A stretch of 64,000 nucleotides of DNA, from assembly GCA_021771715.1 (NCBI GenBank), contig JAETOO010000010.1:53734-117733 (forward strand), read 5' to 3'. Each line of letters starts with the position of its first letter. Position 1 is the first letter of the stretch. The DNA is from Oscillospiraceae bacterium. GTDB taxonomy: Bacteria; Bacillota; Clostridia; Lachnospirales; Lachnospiraceae. This document shows, piece by piece, positions 59,170-64,000 of this stretch. The notes beneath the pieces are model-generated. The model saw only the letters and a list, made by a program, of their open reading frames with translations, did not search any database and had not been told where the DNA came from. The position numbers were made by a program, and so were the translations under genes.

Positions 59170-61914
59170 CTATTTTACCGTCACCGTGCACGTTACAACT
59201 GCCGTTCCCGCTTTCACGGTGATGACAGCCTTCCCTGCCTTCTTTGCCGTGATCTTTCCTTTTCCTGAGACAACCGCCACGCGCTTATCTGAACTCGTCC
59301 AGGTTAGTTTCGAATCGCTTCCGACCGGGTAGCGCTTTGGCTTCAGCGTCCTGGAGCTTCCTTTTTTCAGCGTCAGCTTTTTCGGAATGCCGGAGAGCCC
59401 GCTCGTCACCGTCTTGGGCACCGTCAGACGGATCACGACTTTCTTGGAACCTGATTTTACGGTGATTTTCGCTGTACCGCCTTTCTTCGCCGTGATCACG
59501 CCCTTCGCGCTGACCGTCGCCACTTTCTTGTTCGAGGAGGTATAGCTGATCTTGTCCTGGCTCGTGACCGGAGCCACCACCGGCTTCAGCGTCTGCTTCT
59601 TTCCGACCGCAAGCGTGATTCGCTTCTCGAGCCCGGTGATCCGCGCCGTGCCGACTTTCTTCGTCTGCACCTTGACCGTAAAGCTCTTTGCAAGCCCGCT
59701 TTTCAGCTTCACCGTGATCACTGCGCTTCCCGTCTTTTTTGCAGTCAGCTTGCCGTTCTTCTCCGCCTTCACCACGGACGGACGGTTCGAGCTCCAAGCG
59801 GCCACCGCATCGCCTTTTGCGAGTCCGGACACCTTTACCTTTGTCGTCGACTGCCCCTTCTTCATTTTCAGGACCCCGGAAACATTCAGCGTCATCGTCG
59901 GCTGCAGCCGCGTCCCCGGATCCACCGTCACGATTTTTCCCTTGCAGCGCTGGCAAATACCGGTCTTTGTGCCGTCCTTGAAGACGGTGGCATCGTGGTT
60001 GGAGGTATACTGATAACGGTGTCCTCGTGAGCCGACATCCGTCACCGTCTCACCGGTCACGCCGCACACACTGCAGACCTGCGTCTTCGTCCCGTCCAAG
60101 GTACAGGTGGCATCCTGATTTGACCGGAAGACGAAGGAATGTTCCGCTTTATTCTGGTACTCCTGCTTTACTGCACCGCATGCGCACTGGTACAGCGCCG
60201 TCCCCTGCTCGCTGCAGGTCGCGTCTGTCCCGCCCGTCTGCTCCCAGCTGTGGGTGTGCCCGGCCCCTCCCGGCTCATATCCCTCCCCGGAAACATCCGG
60301 CAGCACGAACGTCTGCGAGTACTCGGCGGAGGAAAAGACGGAATACAGAATGCGCTCCTCCCCGATCCGGTAGGGCATGAAAAATCCGGTCTCACCGCTT
60401 CCGCAGAGAAAATACGTGTCGACGAGCCCCGACGTCTGGTCATCCCAGGTCGTATCCACCCAGTACCAGTTCCCGTTCTCCATCTTGACACAATTCCACA
60501 TATGATCTTCCGCAGCCCAGACACCCGGCTCGCTCATAGTCTTTCCGGGGATCAGGGCGCACGGCACACCGGCCTGCTTGCACAACACCATAAACATTTT
60601 TGCATAGCCCTCGCACACCGCCTTTCCATACAGAAAAGCGCCTCCCGCGGACCGCACATACGGATCGAGCTGGCCGGTCTCGTATACAAGCGCGCTGCAC
60701 ACGTAGTCGTGAATCAGCCGCACCTTCTCTGCCCTGCTCTTGTCTGCGAAATTCAGCTGCGCTGCCGCCGCGCGCACCGCCGATGCGTATCTGTCCCTGT
60801 CGCCGAACGCACCGGGATACTCCTCCTGCGCTTCAAAGACGATGGCAGCTATCCTCCCGGTTCCGGTCTCTGCCCCTCCGGCTCTGGTGAGCTCTGTGGA
60901 CCAGCTGAAGGACACGGTTCCCACCCAGAAAGCCTCCGGATAGTCATACACAAAGGCATCGTAGGCTGCCTGGGAAATGTACCGGATCTCCTCCTTAATT
61001 TCGGTCTGATATGCCTCATTTTTATCCAGGTTCCAGCTGGTGCTCCCCGATTCCCCTGTCGGGTATACGGTAAATACAAACGGAGTGCCAAGCTGGTGCA
61101 CGAAGCTCTTTTGCGGAGTCTGACCGGTCAAAAAATACTGCTTCATCTGCTCGTAGATCTGTCTCGACTCCCCTTCCAGCTGCTCTCCGTAGGACTCATG
61201 GTACTCGGAGACGGAGAAGAAGGCCAGCTCCGGCTGGGCTGCATCCTCCGCGTAGCCGCTGTGCGACAGTTCGAAGCTCCCGGACGAAACGCACGCGAGT
61301 TCCTCCTCGGAGGTCTCTGCAGGGCTGTCAATCTCCTCAGCACTCAAAACGAATCCGCCGGCCAGCACCGCCTCCAGAGCATCCTCCTCAATGCCCTCAT
61401 CGGTCGCGGGCTCCGTCCCCGTCTCAGGAACTGGCTCCCGGTCATCCGCAGGCTCCACTTCCGTACCGCTACTCGTTTCCTGATCAACCGTAGACTCCAC
61501 CGCTGATCCGTCAAACACTTCTCCATCATCTGCCGAGTTCGCTCCTGTGCTCCCGCCCGATTCCTGATCAACCGCAGATTCCCCTGCTGACCCGTCAAGC
61601 GTTCCTGGATGATCCACAAACTCTGCTGCCGCACCGCTGCTCGCTTCCTGTCCATCTGCAGATTCCCCCGTTTGCTCCTGCCCGGCTGAAACCTCGATCG
61701 TTGGCTCGACGGCTTGATCCTGCCCTGACACGGATTCCCATTCGATCACGCTCCCCGGCCCTGCATCCGCCCCGTCACCAGGAAAAGACTCTGCCTCGAT
61801 CACGACAACCGAATCCGATCTGTTCTGCCAGGATGTCTCCGCGACCGCATGTGCCGCGGTCAGCTGCGAGACAAGCACTGCTGCTAACAATAATGAAAGA
61901 CCTTTTCCTCTCAT
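59170..61914 (-). CDS. Secreted transglutaminase-like protein with Ig-like domains (paralogue B)
   Basis: 914 residues from ATG 61914 after AAAGGAGAATACT. Same plan as paralogue A: signal peptide (1-25), acidic Ser/Glu/Gly-rich stem with internal repeats (SAVDQESGG, STVDQETSS), catalytic triad Cys434 (AVCEGYAKMF), His471 (EDHMWNCV) and Asp487 (WVDTTWDDQ), only two short CxxC repeats (NQDATCTLDGTKTQVCSVC), and three Big_2 domains ending VKAGTAVVTCTVTVK. Likely co-transcribed with A. Confidence 0.88.
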   Translation of the reverse strand: MRGKGLSLLLAAVLVSQLTAAHAVAETSWQNRSDSVVVIEAESFPGDGADAGPGSVIEWESVSGQDQAVEPTIEVSAGQEQTGESADGQEASSGAAAEFVDHPGTLDGSAGESAVDQESGGSTGANSADDGEVFDGSAVESTVDQETSSGTEVEPADDREPVPETGTEPATDEGIEEDALEAVLAGGFVLSAEEIDSPAETSEEELACVSSGSFELSHSGYAEDAAQPELAFFSVSEYHESYGEQLEGESRQIYEQMKQYFLTGQTPQKSFVHQLGTPFVFTVYPTGESGSTSWNLDKNEAYQTEIKEEIRYISQAAYDAFVYDYPEAFWVGTVSFSWSTELTRAGGAETGTGRIAAIVFEAQEEYPGAFGDRDRYASAVRAAAAQLNFADKSRAEKVRLIHDYVCSALVYETGQLDPYVRSAGGAFLYGKAVCEGYAKMFMVLCKQAGVPCALIPGKTMSEPGVWAAEDHMWNCVKMENGNWYWVDTTWDDQTSGLVDTYFLCGSGETGFFMPYRIGEERILYSVFSSAEYSQTFVLPDVSGEGYEPGGAGHTHSWEQTGGTDATCSEQGTALYQCACGAVKQEYQNKAEHSFVFRSNQDATCTLDGTKTQVCSVCGVTGETVTDVGSRGHRYQYTSNHDATVFKDGTKTGICQRCKGKIVTVDPGTRLQPTMTLNVSGVLKMKKGQSTTKVKVSGLAKGDAVAAWSSNRPSVVKAEKNGKLTAKKTGSAVITVKLKSGLAKSFTVKVQTKKVGTARITGLEKRITLAVGKKQTLKPVVAPVTSQDKISYTSSNKKVATVSAKGVITAKKGGTAKITVKSGSKKVVIRLTVPKTVTSGLSGIPKKLTLKKGSSRTLKPKRYPVGSDSKLTWTSSDKRVAVVSGKGKITAKKAGKAVITVKAGTAVVTCTVTVK

Positions 61915-62070
61915 AGTATTCTCCTTTACGCCCCTCTTAGGAGCTGAGTATAGCATACCATCATTTTCCTGGCCTTGCAAATATAGTTTTCAGCAGTTTT
62001 TCTTCCTCCGTCATAAAATGCCTCCGAGGACAATACAATATAGTAATTCCATTTACCGGAGCATCCCAAA

Positions 62071-62775
62071 ATGAGTTCAAATCCCAAAATTGTAGTTGTG
62101 AAAATGAGAGAAATCATTTACACACTCATCCTGCTCTTCCTCGTGACGCTCCTGATCGTCTGCCTGATTCTGATGTTCTCCTCAAAATCAGGCTCCGGCA
62201 AAGACGGACAGGTTGGGCAGAGCGCGGCATGGAGCACAGACCAACAGAACGGACAGACACAGGCCGACCAGGCACAATCCGGGCAGACAAATCAGGCACA
62301 ATCTGCTCAGACGAGCCAGACACAGGCTGGTCAATCACAAACCGTTCAGACCGGCCAGGCACAAGCCACCCAGACCGGTCAAACACAAACCGCTCAGACG
62401 AGCCAGGCACAATCCGGGCAGGCATCCCAGTCGCAAGCCACCCCGTCTGCGCAGTCAACCGCCGCCTCGTCATCGGCCGCAGCTGCCTCCTACACCGCCG
62501 GTGTCTACACGACACCCATCACGCTCGGCGATTCGACGGTCGACGTCGAGGTGACGCTGGACAGCAATCGCATCAACGCGATCCGCCTCGTGAATCTGAG
62601 CGAATCCGTTTCCGCCGCCTACCCGCTCATATCGCCGTCGCTCGACCACATTGCCTCGCAGATTCTGTCCGCGCAGTCGCTCGAAGGCATCACCTGCCCC
62701 AGCGAGAACAAATACACCTCGCAGCTGCTTCTCAATGCCATCTCGGATGCCGTTGCACGCGCCAGGCTCCAATAA
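62071..62775 (+). CDS. Membrane-anchored FMN-binding-like protein with Gln-rich linker
   Basis: 234 residues. One N-terminal membrane helix (residues 14-34, IIYTLILLFLVTLLIVCLIL), then about 80 residues of 8-residue repeats rich in Gln/Thr/Ser (QTxQxQxx), then a C-terminal domain (ASYTAGVYTTPITLGDSTVD start, ENKYTSQLLLNAISDAVARA end) that resembles FMN-binding domains (YxxGxY..., repeated beta strands). The flavin attachment motif S/T-G-A-T is not evident, so FMN binding is unproven. Confidence 0.72.
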   Translation: MSSNPKIVVVKMREIIYTLILLFLVTLLIVCLILMFSSKSGSGKDGQVGQSAAWSTDQQNGQTQADQAQSGQTNQAQSAQTSQTQAGQSQTVQTGQAQATQTGQTQTAQTSQAQSGQASQSQATPSAQSTAASSSAAAASYTAGVYTTPITLGDSTVDVEVTLDSNRINAIRLVNLSESVSAAYPLISPSLDHIASQILSAQSLEGITCPSENKYTSQLLLNAISDAVARARLQ

Positions 62776-62830
62776 AAATTCAGCAGGCAGTCTCCTTTGC
62801 CTGTTGTCCGCAGGCATAAAATTCCTGACA

Positions 62831-62869
62831 AAAAGACAGAGAGCTTCCCCATCCCGGAAACTCTCTGTC
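62831..62869 (-). terminator. Terminator after the formate/nitrite channel gene
   Basis: GACAGAGAG/CTCTCTGTC stem; on the minus strand it ends GTCTTTTTG. Confidence 0.85.
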
Positions 62870-62945
62870 CTCATTCTCTTTTCTCACACAGCCAATGACG
62901 ATCGGTCTGCAAGGCCCATGCACAGCCGGTTGCCATTCGTTGTCC

Positions 62946-63725
62946 TTATTTTTCCTTCGTCTTCGCGATCAGATAATACGGAACCGCGACGAACAGGATG
63001 CCGCCTACCATATTTCCGAGCGTCACAACGAGGAGATTGTACCAGAAGCCGCCCATCGTGATGCCTGTCACGCCGTTCTGATTCATCAGACCGATCGAGA
63101 GGAAGGTCATGTTCGCGATGCTGTGCTCAAAGCCGCAGGTGACGAACGTTGTCACACAGCAGAAATTCATCGCAATCTTCGCGCCCTCGCTCTTGAGCTT
63201 CGTGCCGCACCAGATCGCCACGCAGACACAGATATTACAGAGGATCGCCTTTGCGAACAGGTTCATCGCCGATCCGCCCATCTTCGCCGCAGCGGTGTTC
63301 GCGAAAAACATTCCGATGTCCCCGCTCGCCGGAATCCCGGTCATCGTAAAGATCCCTGCCGAGATCACAGAGCCAAGCAGATTGCCGACCCAGCAGACCA
63401 CCCAGAGCTTTGCGACCTGACCCCAGGTCACAGTCTTCTTCATGCCGCCGACTGCCATCACGAGATTGTTGCCGGTGAACAGCTCCGCGCCGCCCATCGT
63501 GACAAAGCACAGGCCGACTGAGAACACCAGCCCACACGCCAACTTCGTCGCGTAGGAGCCGCCGCCCGTGAACACGCCGCCGACGATTCCCATCAGGATG
63601 CTGCCAAGTGCAATGTACAGACCTGCCAGCATCGACATCAGTATGTAGCCGGCGAAATTATTCTCCAGCAGATTTATTTTTCCCTTCGCGGCATTTCCTA
63701 CCGCTGTCACTTCATCTTTAAACAT
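62946..63725 (-). CDS. Formate/nitrite transporter (FocA/NirC family)
   Basis: 259 residues with six membrane helices. Family features: AGLYIALGSILMGIVGG, GAELFTGNNLVMAVG (omega-loop region) and CGFEHSIANMTFLSIG with the conserved channel His. The neighbouring gene is formate-tetrahydrofolate ligase, which favours formate as substrate. Start after GGGAGGGAACCGAT. A pentameric channel for monovalent anions is expected. Confidence 0.93.
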   Translation of the reverse strand: MFKDEVTAVGNAAKGKINLLENNFAGYILMSMLAGLYIALGSILMGIVGGVFTGGGSYATKLACGLVFSVGLCFVTMGGAELFTGNNLVMAVGGMKKTVTWGQVAKLWVVCWVGNLLGSVISAGIFTMTGIPASGDIGMFFANTAAAKMGGSAMNLFAKAILCNICVCVAIWCGTKLKSEGAKIAMNFCCVTTFVTCGFEHSIANMTFLSIGLMNQNGVTGITMGGFWYNLLVVTLGNMVGGILFVAVPYYLIAKTKEK

Positions 63726-63859
63726 ATCGGTTCCCTCCCGTCAAACACCTTCCTGTGCAAAACCGGGCAGACAGATCGCTCTGCCCGCCCGGCCTGATCC
63801 GCTTTGTCCGCACAGGAAATGGCTAACCGCCCATTTGTACACGAACAATCACAAGGACA

Positions 63860-64000
63860 TTAGAACAGTCCGGAAATCTTTCCTGTCTCGTCCACGTCGA
63901 TGCGCTCTGCAGCCGGACGCTTCGGCAGACCCGGCATCGTCATGATCTCGCCGGTCAGCGCTACGATGAAGCCTGCGCCTGCGGAGATCTTCAGGTTGCG
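63860..64000 (-). CDS. fhs: Formate-tetrahydrofolate ligase, C-terminal end
   Basis: Only the last 46 residues are inside the window. They read [20 protein letters not shown] and [20 protein letters not shown], then KISGLF and a TAA stop, the highly conserved C-terminus of formyltetrahydrofolate synthetase. The enzyme activates formate to 10-formyl-THF with ATP. The gene lies upstream of the FocA-like gene on the same strand. Confidence 0.95.
   Translation of the reverse strand, partial: RNLKISAGAGFIVALTGEIMTMPGLPKRPAAERIDVDETGKISGLF

Overview
The window looks like chromosome of a moderately GC-rich anaerobic Clostridia, most like Lachnospiraceae. The evidence is the Firmicutes-type prophage genes, strong AGGAGG ribosome binding sites, prfB with a programmed frameshift, a UPF0735 ACT protein next to hom, a eukaryote-type HisA, long-form HPF, a formate channel beside formate-THF ligase, and many ferredoxin-type or Fe-S redox proteins. 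No species is claimed.

Bases 1 to about 24403 are one end of a prophage inserted at the 3' end of tRNA-Leu(UAG). Read inward from the tRNA it carries: tyrosine integrase; Uma2-family protein and a RelE-type toxin-antitoxin pair; ImmA/CI/Cro-type switch with three operators; a lysogeny cargo block with three repeated divergent modules of small membrane peptide plus membrane-anchored protein (18437-20188); leftward early genes (small ORFs, Cas4-like DUF2800 nuclease, DUF2815, family A DNA polymerase, VapE primase-helicase, VRR-NUC, SNF2 helicase); a RinA/ArpU-like late regulator; a tRNA-like element; an AT-rich ParA-like 'moron' with its own consensus promoter and terminator; then terminase small and large subunits, portal and a minor head protein with a probable PBECR nuclease tail that runs off the left edge. 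Tail and lysis genes lie outside the window.

Bases 24404-45700 are bacterial: tRNA-Leu, a siroheme nitrite/sulfite reductase, a five-gene tRNA operon (Pro, Gly, Arg, Gly-adjacent His, Gln) with a consensus promoter and terminator, redox enzymes (aldo/keto reductase with Fe-S tail, FMN alpha-hydroxy-acid oxidase, nitroreductase), a MATE exporter, a domain-permuted GH3 beta-glucosidase, DUF523, YitT, an MMPL exporter divergent from its likely TetR repressor, a UroD-like methyltransferase divergent from a PucR/CdaR-type regulator, Tex, and a two-gene membrane operon.

Bases 45700-64000 hold hom and a UPF0735 ACT protein separated by a 70-bp tandem repeat, a DUF4143 ATPase, prfB, secA, hpf, a HisA-like isomerase preceded by a 24-bp minisatellite, an Asn/Asp/Gly-rich lipoprotein, two large paralogous secreted transglutaminase-like/Ig-like proteins, an FMN-binding-like membrane protein, a FocA/NirC channel and the end of fhs.

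The most novel-looking material is the triple divergent membrane module in the prophage, the ParA moron with adjacent tRNA-like RNA, and the nested inverted repeats before the integrase. All calls are from reading the sequence; no database search was run.
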